This document shows positions 18,673-27,928 of a DNA stretch of 64,000 nucleotides, one piece after another. Positions within the stretch are counted from its first letter, which is position 1; every line of letters starts with the position of its first letter. Origin of the DNA: an uncultured Rubritalea sp. (GTDB lineage Bacteria; Verrucomicrobiota; Verrucomicrobiia; Verrucomicrobiales; Akkermansiaceae). The stretch spans positions 1-64,000 of the forward strand of contig CALAJT010000015.1 of the NCBI GenBank assembly GCA_937923145.1. The letters run 5' to 3'. Below the pieces are notes generated by a model. The model was not told the DNA's origin and made no database searches. It saw only the letters and a program-made list of their open reading frames with translations. Made by a program: the position numbers and the translations under genes.

Positions 18673-19569
18673 ATGACGGATGACCAACTCATCACTGCCT
18701 TTATACAATTTCACGAAGTAGAGAAAAATTCTTCACCTCGAACATTGAGAAACTACACACTTGCTCTAGGACAGTTTGAAGCATTTTTAGGAAAAGCATT
18801 TCCTGGCTGGAAAAACTGCCTTCCAGATCAATTCCGGGCCTATCTTTTTCAATGTATGAAGGATGAGGTCTCTAGAGCAACGATTCGTCTGAGGTTCTCT
18901 GCGATGCGCTCGTTTTATAAATTCCTAGTGCATCGGCAAGGATTAGCTAAGTCCCCTCTCAATGATATTCAGCTTCCAAAAGCCGAGCGTAAACTTCCCG
19001 TAATACTTAATCAGACACAAATAGTCGAGCTACTAGAAGCGCCACTAAAAGTGGATCCTGATAAGCAAGCTCCATACTGGATGCCGCTGAGAGACACGGC
19101 GATACTCGAACTATTTTATTCTACAGGGATAAGATTATCTGAACTGGAATCACTGGATGTGAAAGACATCGATCCACTGAGTAACTGTATCAAGGTTCTA
19201 GGAAAAGGCGGTAAAGAACGTATCGTTCCAGTAGGCTCTTACGCTATGGGCGCAATTCAGAATTACCGAGTAAGCGCTACACAACATGAAGGAGCACTAT
19301 TCATCTCCAAGCTACGTAAACGACTTTCAACTCGCTCTATAGGTAAGCTGCTAAAGAAATACTTACTCCTAACAGATATCCCTTTCAATGTGACTCCCCA
19401 TAAGCTCAGACATTCATTTGCTACTCACCTGTTAGATAACGGAGCAGACCTTCGCTCAGTCCAATCTCTTTTGGGGCATGCGTCACTATCTACAACTCAG
19501 ATCTACACCCACGTAACCAAAGAGCGACTAAAGAAAGCATACGACGAGTCACACCCAAGAGCAAAATAG
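18673..19569 (+). CDS. xerC: Tyrosine recombinase XerC/XerD-type
   Basis: A 298-residue site-specific recombinase with SAM-like N-terminal DNA-binding domain (residues 1-85) and catalytic domain after it. The catalytic set is visible: Arg in YSTGIRLSELESL, Lys in GKGGKERIVP, HxxR in PHKLRHSFATHLLDNG, His in LLGHASLSTTQ and nucleophile Tyr in IYTHVTKERL. Length and motifs fit the chromosome dimer-resolution XerC/D group rather than a phage integrase. It is not next to a tRNA or direct repeats, so it is probably a housekeeping gene. XerC versus XerD cannot be settled by eye. Confidence 0.88.
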   Translation: MTDDQLITAFIQFHEVEKNSSPRTLRNYTLALGQFEAFLGKAFPGWKNCLPDQFRAYLFQCMKDEVSRATIRLRFSAMRSFYKFLVHRQGLAKSPLNDIQLPKAERKLPVILNQTQIVELLEAPLKVDPDKQAPYWMPLRDTAILELFYSTGIRLSELESLDVKDIDPLSNCIKVLGKGGKERIVPVGSYAMGAIQNYRVSATQHEGALFISKLRKRLSTRSIGKLLKKYLLLTDIPFNVTPHKLRHSFATHLLDNGADLRSVQSLLGHASLSTTQIYTHVTKERLKKAYDESHPRAK

Positions 19570-19649
19570 CATATCTGTGTTTTCTAAAGCTCGACCCTAG
19601 TGCTCTTAGAGCGTAACTAAAATTTGTAGTGCTTTAAGTAAGCCAAAAA

Positions 19650-20657
19650 CTACTTACGGCACTTATCTATAAGTCCGTCTAGGTAGAGTGTGATGTCCGC
19701 CAAACCATTGGCATATTTTGACTCAACAAGGTCACCAAGACCCTCTCTGGCTTCGTCTAGCATCACAGATGCTGTGTCGAGTGCGCTTTCTATAGCACCC
19801 TCGTAGTCCGCTATACCCACTAGAACTTCGAAGTCGAGCGGTTGCTGTTCGATGATGCGTTTGTTCAGCTTAGTCTTCTGTTCGTCAGACGCATTTTCTA
19901 ATAAATTTAGCATTGGAAGAGTGAGCTTTCCTTTCTCTAAATCCGTGCCGAGTGTCTTGCCTACGTTTTCCTCAGAACCTATAAGGTCAATACAGTCATC
20001 GTATATTTGGTAAGCTGTTCCAAGTTTCATGCCGTAGTCATAAAAATTTTTCTCAGTCGCGGCGTCAGCACCTGAAAGTGAAGCAGAAATACCCGTGGCG
20101 GCGGCAAATAAAGCGCCAGTTTTCATAGCAATTATTTTGAAATAATCAGCCTTGGTCAAAGTAAGGTCAAACCTTCGCTGGCTCTGTATGACTTCGCCTT
20201 CACATACTTCTCGAGAAGCTTTACCTACTTTTCGGTTTATAGTGATATCATCAAATTCTGTAGCAAGAAGTAGTGCGTGTGAGAAAAGTGCGTCACCCAG
20301 CAGGACTGCCATTCCATTACCCCACTTCGCATTAGCTGTAGCTATATTTCTACGTGTAGTGGCTCCATCTATGATATCATCGTGCACTAAAGTGGCTATA
20401 TGAATCAACTCTAGAACTACTCCGATCTTAATATTATCATTCGTAATTTTACCCAGTGCACCACCGGTCAAAATAGCGAGTGCGGGTCGAATTCGCTTGC
20501 CACTAGTGTTGCAAATATAATCAATGTAAGGCTCTACACCTGGGTCAAATGCTTTAACTTGAGCAAGTATTTGTTCTTCTACTTTTTTGATCTCAGGACG
20601 TACTAGCTCAAAGGGAATTCGACCTTTAGAATCTGTGAATGGTTTTAAGATAGACAT
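19650..20657 (-). CDS. Polyprenyl diphosphate synthase
   Basis: A 335-residue trans-prenyl transferase that extends isoprenoid chains for quinone side chains. Both Asp-rich motifs are present: LVHDDIIDGATTRR (first DDxxD, about residues 90-103) and YDDCIDLIGSEENVGK (second, about 221). GKRIRPALAILTGG is the N-terminal substrate region. Family and length match octaprenyl/heptaprenyl synthases (IspB-like). It precedes the convergent xerC gene, with aroK 83 bases upstream on the same strand. Confidence 0.93.
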   Translation of the reverse strand: MSILKPFTDSKGRIPFELVRPEIKKVEEQILAQVKAFDPGVEPYIDYICNTSGKRIRPALAILTGGALGKITNDNIKIGVVLELIHIATLVHDDIIDGATTRRNIATANAKWGNGMAVLLGDALFSHALLLATEFDDITINRKVGKASREVCEGEVIQSQRRFDLTLTKADYFKIIAMKTGALFAAATGISASLSGADAATEKNFYDYGMKLGTAYQIYDDCIDLIGSEENVGKTLGTDLEKGKLTLPMLNLLENASDEQKTKLNKRIIEQQPLDFEVLVGIADYEGAIESALDTASVMLDEAREGLGDLVESKYANGLADITLYLDGLIDKCRK

Positions 20658-20740
20658 CAGTATGTGTAATCGTTGTTATATTTATATACTCCACCAGTTT
20701 AGCTAATTTTTCAATCACAAACTTTATATTTATTGTATTT

Positions 20741-21313
20741 TCAGTATTTACTGAAATAATAGCGAGCGCTTTCAATAATACCATGAGTGGTATCAGCAAT
20801 AGCTAAATCATCTGTGTTTATAACTAAATCTGCACTTTCTGAATAGATACTCTCCCGATCTGCTAGCAGATTCCTTATCGTAAGCTTAGGATCTGGGGTC
20901 TGAAGAAGTGGTCTATGAGTGGCTGACTGAGTGCGCCCCATGATGCAGTCCACACCTGCTTGCAGCCAGACTACATAGCCTAGCTTTTCGAGCAGCTCTC
21001 TATTTTCTTTTCTTAGCGGCAGACCTCCGCCCGTAGAGATCACGCTTTTCTCAGTGTCGGCTTCTGCTAACTGAATAAGTAATTCTGTCTCAAGCCCCCT
21101 GAAAAAGTCTTCTCCATGCTGCTCGAAAATCTCAGGGACACTCATACCCATGTTTTCGACGATGAGGTTATCAGTATCGATGAGAGGATAGTTAAGTTCT
21201 AGACTTACTTGCCTTCCAATAGTTGACTTACCACAGCCCATGAAGCCTACCAAAATAATATTTTTTGGTAGGTCTATTTCATTGCTGGTTGTTGAAATTT
21301 CTTGCATCGACAC
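20741..21313 (-). CDS. aroK: Shikimate kinase
   Basis: A 190-residue kinase that makes shikimate 3-phosphate in the aromatic pathway. The Walker A loop is LVGFMGCGKSTIGRQ (about 22-36), followed by DTDNLI, which binds shikimate. STGGGLPLRKENRELL holds the shikimate-binding Gly-Gly-Gly, and the lid/Arg region is in RTQSATHRPLL. The N-terminal 15 residues before the P-loop are slightly longer than usual. It lies upstream of the polyprenyl synthase gene on the same strand. Confidence 0.93.
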   Translation of the reverse strand: MSMQEISTTSNEIDLPKNIILVGFMGCGKSTIGRQVSLELNYPLIDTDNLIVENMGMSVPEIFEQHGEDFFRGLETELLIQLAEADTEKSVISTGGGLPLRKENRELLEKLGYVVWLQAGVDCIMGRTQSATHRPLLQTPDPKLTIRNLLADRESIYSESADLVINTDDLAIADTTHGIIESARYYFSKY

Positions 21314-21376
21314 TAGTTTCCTATTTTCCCCACTGATAGCAAGAGAGAACTCTAGAAGATAATTAATGATAACAAA

Positions 21377-21415
21377 AAACTGGCAGACTAAGCGATGTGC
21401 TCAGTGTGCCAGTTT
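21377..21415 (-). terminator. Rho-independent terminator of the Exb/TPR operon
   Basis: Stem AAACTGGCA / TGCCAGTTT (21377-21385 with 21407-21415). On the minus strand the hairpin runs straight into TTTTTTGTTATC. It lies 33 bases past the stop of the last TPR gene. Confidence 0.9.
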
Positions 21416-21447
21416 CAAAATAATTTCTTAATGACTATTAATTACGA

Positions 21448-22485
21448 TTATTCAGGAGACTCTTCTTTAGAAGCCTCTTCTTTAGCTGCCTCGTCTCTCT
21501 CTTTGAGACGCTCAAGCATTTCATCAGAAGTGAATTCTTGAAATTTCTTGAATTCAGCTGGTAGTTCTACTCCTGCACCAAGACCAGCCTTGTCATAGAT
21601 CCTAGCTAGAGCGTTTGCCTCACCTAGTTTTGCATAGCCTGGCTTATTTTTTTCTTCGTATTCAGTCTTCCAAACTTTCATAGCAGTTTTAACTTCCTCA
21701 TCTTTAGCATAGATTCGGAGTGAATTCAGAGCAGACTGTCTGACAATAGAGTCTGACTTAGTGAAGTCAGCTGTCATTGCCATAGCATAAGCGTTGAGAG
21801 CTTCTGATGACTCGCCGAGTCCTTCATGTGCCATTCCTTCACAGAACGCTATTTGCGCTCGGATGGAGATCGGAACTTTCTTCTCTCTCCAGTCTAGAGT
21901 CATTGACTTAAGTCTAGCCCAGTTCTTAGTGTTTACTGCTGACCACAGTTTGTAGACTTCCATCTGCGTTTTATGACTAGGACGTGTTAGCTTGTCAGAA
22001 ATGAATAGTTCAAGTGTCTTATTTATACTCGCGTAGTCATAGAGCTTACGATAGCACTCTAGCGTATAGAAAATTGAAAGATCGTGGAAGTTATTCTCTA
22101 GCTCTCTAAATTTTGAATAGTATCCCTTACACTCTTCAAACTTAGCGATAGCTTCCTTATACTTACGATCTCTATATAGTGTCTTAGCCTCTGCGAATGC
22201 AGGAGGATCAAACAGGTATATTCCTGAGAATGTAGTCACTGGCTTACTAATCGTCTGCGCTGAGTTGAAGTTATTCTTGTAAAAGATCTTGCCTCCTCTA
22301 GCACCCAGAACCACGCAGCGGAGGAATGCTCCATCATCTGCGACTAACACTCCCGAGGCTACATCATTTGGAATAATTTGAGCGCCATTCTTATATACAG
22401 TCTGCGCTTCCGCATGAGTAGTGAGCGCTGCGCTCGTGGTGATGGCAACCGCCACTGAAGCTGTGATTGATTTTAAAATATTCAT
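21448..22485 (-). CDS. Exported TPR-like protein, last gene of the Exb operon
   Basis: A 345-residue protein with a signal peptide (MNILKSITASVAVAI to AEAQ). Early residues form a beta segment with GARGGKIFY. A helical repeat region follows (about 95-290) with KTLYRDRKYKEAIAKFEECKG, FCEGMAHEGLGESSEALNAY and similar TPR-like pairs. The C-terminus is a charged Glu/Lys tail. It is 28 bases downstream of the larger TPR gene and shares the operon's terminator. A periplasmic role with the Exb proteins is inferred from gene order. Confidence 0.75.
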   Translation of the reverse strand: MNILKSITASVAVAITTSAALTTHAEAQTVYKNGAQIIPNDVASGVLVADDGAFLRCVVLGARGGKIFYKNNFNSAQTISKPVTTFSGIYLFDPPAFAEAKTLYRDRKYKEAIAKFEECKGYYSKFRELENNFHDLSIFYTLECYRKLYDYASINKTLELFISDKLTRPSHKTQMEVYKLWSAVNTKNWARLKSMTLDWREKKVPISIRAQIAFCEGMAHEGLGESSEALNAYAMAMTADFTKSDSIVRQSALNSLRIYAKDEEVKTAMKVWKTEYEEKNKPGYAKLGEANALARIYDKAGLGAGVELPAEFKKFQEFTSDEMLERLKERDEAAKEEASKEESPE

Positions 22486-22513
22486 ATTTTTATCTATTTA
22501 ATGGTTCTTTGAA

Positions 22514-25500
22514 TTATTCGCCTCTGCGTTCTTTTTCGATTTGTTTGAGAGTCTTGATGTCACCATCGGCCTCCCAGCCATTTACTAAAGCTTTAAGCTT
22601 TTCGTATGCTGTAATCTCTTCAGGCGACATATCTGTTTGATATTTCTTGAATGCCTTCGCACTTCCTTTGATAAAGCGAGCTGCCATTTCATAAGCTATC
22701 TGATTTGGCTGCTTACCTTTAGCATCAGCCTTACCGACTTCGAGCGTGAGCTCTGCGGCACGAGTAAGAGCAGGAACCGAGATCACCCACTCAGACTTGT
22801 ATCGGTTATAAATGCCATTGTATGCTTGCATCGCTTCTATTTTATTACCTGAGTTGTCAAATGCTAGTGCGAGGTTGTACGAGACGTCTTTCTTGTTCAG
22901 CTTATATCCCTTCTGCACATACTCACGTGCTTCCTTGATAACAGCTTCCCAGTTTTTTTGACGAGCGGAGAGTTCGACGAGTTGGTATGAAGCTGAGTCC
23001 TTTGTCTTGGAATCAGCATCTTTACCATTCTTGACTTCTTCTAACACTTTCTTAGCGGCAGCCTGCTCAGATGCTTGATTACTCTTAGCTAGAATTCCTG
23101 CTCTACCAAACTGAGCTGGCACGCGGAACTGGACACGCTCACGCTCGATGATCTTATCATAATACTTAAGTGCTTTACGCTCATTCTTAGTCTTTGCGAT
23201 GAAGTCACCTAGACGGATTAAAATAAAGTCACTAAGATCATTAAGATCAAAACTTGCCTCCATATCCTTAAACAAAACCTGCACTATCGCAGCATGCTTT
23301 CTTGCTAGAGCTTCGTCCTTCTTCTTCAGTGCTTCTGTCTCCAGATCCTCATAGACACCGATGACCGCAATTCTTAGGAGTGCCTGAGCACGCTTATCAC
23401 CTGCATCAATTCCTGGGAAATCCTGGAAGTGCGACTTGAGTTCTTCAGGCGTTTTACCTGACTGGAGATAATATTTACCGTAGGTATTAATAGCACCTTC
23501 CATACCTGGAGCTTCTTTTTCTTTCGCCATTTCAGCGATGACTCCCTGAACATTTGCTAGAGCTTCTTCACCTCTGCCAGCTACTAAAAGAGCGGGAACA
23601 CCTGAAACAGCTATTTGTGTCTTATAGGGAGACTCTTGATAATCCTTCCAGAATTCATCATAGTAAGGGATGGCATCTTTAATATTAGGATTCGCTTCGT
23701 TACCCTCTTCTTCCTGTCCTAGGAGAGCTACTAACTTATAGAGAGACTCTCCAGATACCACCCTGTTGTCTCTCTGCTTAGCGATAGTGTAGCCTTTAAG
23801 GTAAGAGCCTTTAGATGCCTCTTTTTCACCAGTTGAACGGTAAACATCACCTCGGAGATTCATCGCCATATCTTCTACAGCTGAACCTTTAAATTCTTTT
23901 TCGATACGCTCGATTTTCTCGACTGCCATATCATACTCTTCTTCTGAAAAGTGTATGCTAGCACGATCGAAAAGAGCAAATGGTAAGTAAATGTTATCAT
24001 TCGCATCTGGGAAATCCGCTAAGAATTTGTCTAGTTTAGGGGCGGCTAATGCCCACTGTTGCATACGTGAGAGATTAGATCCCTCGAAGTATTGCGACGC
24101 TTTAGCATATTCACTATCAGGATACATCTTCACGTGTTTAACAATGTGCTTATGCGCATCGAAGAACTGAGCTGTATAGTAAAGTGAACCACTGTAGACA
24201 TGGAGACAGAGGTCGTGTTGCTTAGTATTTTCAGGCATATCTGGCAAAATATCAGCTGCTACCTTCAAAGCTACTTCGTATTCACCTGAGTAGAAGAGCG
24301 AGATGAGCATCATGCTCTGCACCTTATCTTTATACTGACTCTCAGGATATTTTTCTAAGAATGAACGCCCAAATTTCTCAGTATTCATTACTAGACCTAC
24401 AAGTGATGAAGTTCTTACGAGGTTGAAGAGGTTATCTTCGTGATCCTTGGAGTCTGAATAATATAGCTCTAACATTTCATACGCACTGTAGGCACCTCGA
24501 ACGTAACCTTCGCTCTCGTGAGTGAAAGCTAGTGAACGTAATGCTAGTAGCTCGTGTGGATCACCAGACTTGGCAGCAGTCTTTACGTGGTCGTAATCAA
24601 ACTTTATCTGATCAACTTGAACTCTATCATTAGAGTTGATGAAGTTGTCAGCAACATAGGGGAATTTGAAGCCGACAAAATTTGATTTGCGCTCAGTGAG
24701 ATCATCGAGGGTCTCCATAGTTCCTGGCATAAGTGCGTAGAGGGTAAATGCACCTTTCACCATATTCTTAGAGAATGCTTCAGAAGCATACTTGCGGAAA
24801 AATGGAGTGAACTGATACATCTTATAAGGATCAAGAGTGATCGCAGAACGATTCTTATTCACAAAATCAACAAGTAACTGTTCTTTGTTGCTCTTAATAC
24901 TAGCAGCTGCAAGGTCTTTAAATGCGCTTACTATAGCTGCATCTGGGAGTTTATACTTGTCCTTATTTTGAAGCGCATTTTCGTAGTAAACTAGTCCTTC
25001 AGCGAGCAATGGTTTCTTAAGCTTAAAGTGACAGATTGCCATGTTAATATTGAACATACCAATATTGTAACGATCCCTACCCTCTTTTTTAGGGTCACGT
25101 TCTTTTATAAATTGCTCATAATGCGCGATAGCTTCATTATACATGAGCTTAGACTGCTCTGCTTGACCCCAGTATAATAATGATAAGTAGAAGTATTTAT
25201 TATCACCCATTTTATCACTAGGAAATTTGCGGCAGTCTTTAAATGACTGAATCGCCTTATCATAAAACTCAATCGACTTTTTGATATTATCTTCACCACC
25301 TGCGCTCTTGAGCTGGGCTGCAAGCTTTAGCTCCATACGCCCTTTGTCGTAATAGATATTACCAAACTTTCCACCATAGAGTACTTTAGCACGTTCTCCG
25401 TAAGTTATCGTGACTCGCTCTAGCAGAGCTTGAGCCTCTACCCATTTACCTGCTTTCATAGCTGCAATAGCTGCAGGCATGTCGACGTTAATGTCTTGCG

Positions 25501-25582
25501 CCTGTACACTAGTCGGGAGCATTCCAATGATGGATGCGCCTGCTACCATAGCCGCGGCAGTGATTGATTTCTTCTTATTCAT
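22514..25582 (-). CDS. Large exported tetratricopeptide-repeat protein
   Basis: A 1022-residue protein with signal peptide (MNKKKSITAAAMVAGASI, cleavage near VQAQ). Nearly the whole mature chain is a helical solenoid with recognisable TPRs: KSIEFYDKAIQSFKDCRKF, YNEAIAHYEQFIKERDP, ALKYYDKIIERERVQFRVPAQ-type, and NKIEAMQAYNGIYNRYKSEW near the C-terminus. No enzymatic domain appears. It sits third after exbB and two exbD genes, so it probably forms an envelope scaffold that uses or transmits proton-motive force. That role is an inference. Confidence 0.85.
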   Translation of the reverse strand: MNKKKSITAAAMVAGASIIGMLPTSVQAQDINVDMPAAIAAMKAGKWVEAQALLERVTITYGERAKVLYGGKFGNIYYDKGRMELKLAAQLKSAGGEDNIKKSIEFYDKAIQSFKDCRKFPSDKMGDNKYFYLSLLYWGQAEQSKLMYNEAIAHYEQFIKERDPKKEGRDRYNIGMFNINMAICHFKLKKPLLAEGLVYYENALQNKDKYKLPDAAIVSAFKDLAAASIKSNKEQLLVDFVNKNRSAITLDPYKMYQFTPFFRKYASEAFSKNMVKGAFTLYALMPGTMETLDDLTERKSNFVGFKFPYVADNFINSNDRVQVDQIKFDYDHVKTAAKSGDPHELLALRSLAFTHESEGYVRGAYSAYEMLELYYSDSKDHEDNLFNLVRTSSLVGLVMNTEKFGRSFLEKYPESQYKDKVQSMMLISLFYSGEYEVALKVAADILPDMPENTKQHDLCLHVYSGSLYYTAQFFDAHKHIVKHVKMYPDSEYAKASQYFEGSNLSRMQQWALAAPKLDKFLADFPDANDNIYLPFALFDRASIHFSEEEYDMAVEKIERIEKEFKGSAVEDMAMNLRGDVYRSTGEKEASKGSYLKGYTIAKQRDNRVVSGESLYKLVALLGQEEEGNEANPNIKDAIPYYDEFWKDYQESPYKTQIAVSGVPALLVAGRGEEALANVQGVIAEMAKEKEAPGMEGAINTYGKYYLQSGKTPEELKSHFQDFPGIDAGDKRAQALLRIAVIGVYEDLETEALKKKDEALARKHAAIVQVLFKDMEASFDLNDLSDFILIRLGDFIAKTKNERKALKYYDKIIERERVQFRVPAQFGRAGILAKSNQASEQAAAKKVLEEVKNGKDADSKTKDSASYQLVELSARQKNWEAVIKEAREYVQKGYKLNKKDVSYNLALAFDNSGNKIEAMQAYNGIYNRYKSEWVISVPALTRAAELTLEVGKADAKGKQPNQIAYEMAARFIKGSAKAFKKYQTDMSPEEITAYEKLKALVNGWEADGDIKTLKQIEKERRGE

Positions 25583-25672
25583 AATTTGGGATTAAGTTAA
25601 ATGTTGTATCTTTGTTATTCGTTTTAAATATTTAGTATTCTTTAATCTAATCAGCTTGTGCATAAAAGCAAA

Positions 25673-25707
25673 CAAAGGACGTTTCTGATTTGCAAGAACG
25701 TCCTTTG
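25673..25707 (-). terminator. Strong hairpin inside the Exb/TPR operon (terminator or attenuator)
   Basis: A perfect 11-bp inverted repeat CAAAGGACGTT / AACGTCCTTTG (25673-25683 with 25697-25707) lies between the second exbD and the large TPR gene. On the minus strand it is followed by TTTGCTTTTATG, a weak T-run. It may partly end transcription and so set the ratio of channel to TPR proteins. Confidence 0.6.
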
Positions 25708-25771
25708 AGCAGGTCGTTTACTACAGTGATTAGAACGTATATCGCTGTGAAAACATTAGAATTTATTCAGG

Positions 25772-26230
25772 TTATTCGCCAGTGTCTGTAAATGTTACTG
25801 TATTAATATTAGCTCCTCGGATAGTATTTAGAACGTCGATCACCTGCTGCTGAGGACATTCCGGGCTAGCGTAAATCTGGATGATTGGCTTAGCTCCGCT
25901 TGATTGTGCCATACTACTGTATTCGTTGAGACGAGCACTTAGCGCTGGTAACGCTCTCTCTCTGCCTGAAGCAGCTGTATCCATCGGTTCAGTCTTATTC
26001 ACTGTCACCTGCCCGCTGGCTAACACTGAGATGAGCATTGGCTCGATGTCAGGCTTCTCATCAGAAGGCTGCTGCGACGGGATGGTCATAGGCAGATCTT
26101 TCTCAGTAGGATTAATAGTAGATGTTACGATGAAATAAATGAGTAAGAGGAAACACACATCAATCAATGATGAGATGTCTAAATTTGGTTCCTCTTCCTC
26201 TGGTGCTAAGCCTTTTTTTCTTCTAGCCAT
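25772..26230 (-). CDS. ExbD/TolR family biopolymer transport protein (second copy)
   Basis: A 152-residue protein with one membrane helix near the N-terminus: DISSLIDVCFLLLIYFIVTS. The Asp in SSLIDVCF is the proton-carrying residue typical of ExbD/TolR. The periplasmic part is beta-like and ends in QQVIDVLNTIRGANINTVTF. It follows the first exbD by 54 bases. It works with the MotA/TolQ/ExbB channel protein at 26921. Confidence 0.9.
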   Translation of the reverse strand: MARRKKGLAPEEEEPNLDISSLIDVCFLLLIYFIVTSTINPTEKDLPMTIPSQQPSDEKPDIEPMLISVLASGQVTVNKTEPMDTAASGRERALPALSARLNEYSSMAQSSGAKPIIQIYASPECPQQQVIDVLNTIRGANINTVTFTDTGE

Positions 26231-26284
26231 AGTAATTTATAATCGGTTATTTTTTTTAAATCTTAGTTATTCAGAATGTTTCTC

Positions 26285-26740
26285 TTAGTCCTGCTTGAAT
26301 GGGAATACAGAGAATACGATCTTGTCAACACCAGCTTCAGCGGAGGCCTTCATCACGACCTGTGAATACTTAAAGAGAGCGTCATCATCACCACGAAGGT
26401 GGATTTTAGGAACATAGTTAAGAGCTTTGATCTTTATCATATTCTCTCTAACATATTCCGTTATCTCGGAAGGTTCGGTCATCACCTGCTTGAAGTCTTC
26501 TTGAGAATAAGTTCCATCATCACGCACGTTTATCACTATACGGCCATTCTTCTCATCCACTTCTACAGCATTATAAGCTACAGATGGAGCTACCAGAGGA
26601 TCTTGAGTCACGATCATCGGAGTAGATACTACGATGAAGAAAATCAATAGCAGGAATACCATGTCAATCATGGGAGACATGTCCATTTCTTCGCCCGCCT
26701 CGTCTTTTGCGTTTAACGCTCTTAATTTATTGGAAGCCAT
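26285..26740 (-). CDS. ExbD/TolR family biopolymer transport protein (first copy)
   Basis: A 151-residue single-span protein. The key segment MSPMIDMVFLLLIFFIVVST contains the conserved membrane Asp of ExbD/TolR. The periplasmic domain includes YVPKIHLRGDDDALFKYSQV and ends VDKIVFSVFP, the usual carboxy fold. It is directly downstream of the ExbB-like gene and followed by a second ExbD paralogue. Two ExbD partners suggest a heteromeric stator. Confidence 0.92.
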   Translation of the reverse strand: MASNKLRALNAKDEAGEEMDMSPMIDMVFLLLIFFIVVSTPMIVTQDPLVAPSVAYNAVEVDEKNGRIVINVRDDGTYSQEDFKQVMTEPSEITEYVRENMIKIKALNYVPKIHLRGDDDALFKYSQVVMKASAEAGVDKIVFSVFPFKQD

Positions 26741-26850
26741 TATTCTATTTCTTTAAAATTGTTGGAGAGTCTTTTGTTAATGTAGCACTCTTGCCACAAA
26801 AACACTCTTGGGTTGGAACTTATTTTACTACTGGAAAAAGTTGAGGAAGT

Positions 26851-26887
26851 TATTGCTGGGGCACTTTACGAAAGCACCCCAACAATA
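26851..26887 (-). other. Imperfect hairpin between exbB and exbD
   Basis: Interrupted inverted repeat TATTG-GGGG-CTTT ... AAAG-CCCC-CAATA spans 26851-26887 between the two genes. It has no T-run in either direction, so it is more likely an RNA-processing or stability element than a terminator. Confidence 0.5.
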
Positions 26888-26920
26888 GAAACATTTCAAC
26901 TTGGGTATGACTTGTAAAAG

Positions 26921-27709
26921 TTAGACGGCTAGGCCTTCAGGAATCTTAGCTAATTGTGCTTCTCCATTTACAGTCGAGATAGAAGCATTGATAAGCTCTT
27001 CCGCTGAGTTGTTGCAGTCTGCAACTAGTGAACCGTAGCGGCCCTTAAAGTAAAAGTAAGCGAATACTGCAAGAATCGCAACAATAAGTCCCCACATGGT
27101 AGTAAGTAGCGCTACTGAGATCTGACCAGCTAGTCCCGCTGAGTCAGCATTACCAGTCTGTAGTTCGGCGAATGCTCCGATCATACCGAAAACTGTTCCG
27201 AATAGTCCGAGCATCGGCGCGGCTTGAGCTACCAGTGACACTAGATTAATCCAGGTCATTTGCTTTCTGCCTTCATTGATAGAGAAGTCTGCCATAGCAT
27301 CTTCTACTCCGTCACGACCGAGGTCTTCTGGGCGAGTGGCGTCTACGTTTGGTAGGGCATAAGCCATCATTCTACCCATGTAGCTCGGGTGTGACGCTGA
27401 GAGCTCAATAGCTGAGCGCACGCGGCAATTCACCATATGGTCTAGAAGACCTGCTTTTAGATCATCTGGACAGAACTTCGTCTTCGTGAGATTAATAAAG
27501 TTATAAACACTGAGTCCGATCAGTGAGATCATTCCGAAGAGAACGATAAAAATCGTAAGCCCTCCACCATCGGTTAGATAGGTTTCGAATGCTGTTTTAG
27601 TTTTGACAGCTGACTCTTCATCTTGAGCTAGCAATGGAGCTGCCGTGAGCAGCATTGTGGCGATAGTATAGCCTGCGGTTTTTAGTGGGCTGTGCGCTAA
27701 ATGTTTCAT
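26921..27709 (-). CDS. MotA/TolQ/ExbB proton channel family protein
   Basis: A 262-residue inner membrane protein with a cleavable N-terminal signal (ending PLLAQ). Three later helices match the TolQ/ExbB fold: LTIFIVLFGMISLIGLSVY, and the paired segment VAQAAPMLGLFGTVFGMIGAF with VALLTTMWGLIVAILAVFAYF. The TVFGMI region carries the conserved channel-lining residues. It is the first gene of a five-gene minus-strand operon (exbB, exbD, exbD, TPR, TPR). The family couples proton flow to envelope work; the energised target here is unknown. Confidence 0.93.
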   Translation of the reverse strand: MKHLAHSPLKTAGYTIATMLLTAAPLLAQDEESAVKTKTAFETYLTDGGGLTIFIVLFGMISLIGLSVYNFINLTKTKFCPDDLKAGLLDHMVNCRVRSAIELSASHPSYMGRMMAYALPNVDATRPEDLGRDGVEDAMADFSINEGRKQMTWINLVSLVAQAAPMLGLFGTVFGMIGAFAELQTGNADSAGLAGQISVALLTTMWGLIVAILAVFAYFYFKGRYGSLVADCNNSAEELINASISTVNGEAQLAKIPEGLAV

Positions 27710-27928
27710 AGTATTTTTCTTAACGGTGTGTGTTGTGTAACTTAAGTGTTATTACAATGACACATTCTGCGAATCCAGACCGTGTAGTAAAGAAGCATTT
27801 TAAGAAAAATGAACTCTTGCTAACTTCATTCGCGCTCAAGTTTAGTCGAAACCATTCATTCAATGGCACTTAGCAATATTAACGCTATGAAAAATTTTAT
27901 AAAATAAATGAAAGATTTACGTAATTAA

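Noticed and set aside
18673-19569. Reading the Xer-type gene as a mobile-element integrase
   Set aside because: No adjacent tRNA, direct repeats or phage genes; motif pattern fits a housekeeping Xer recombinase.
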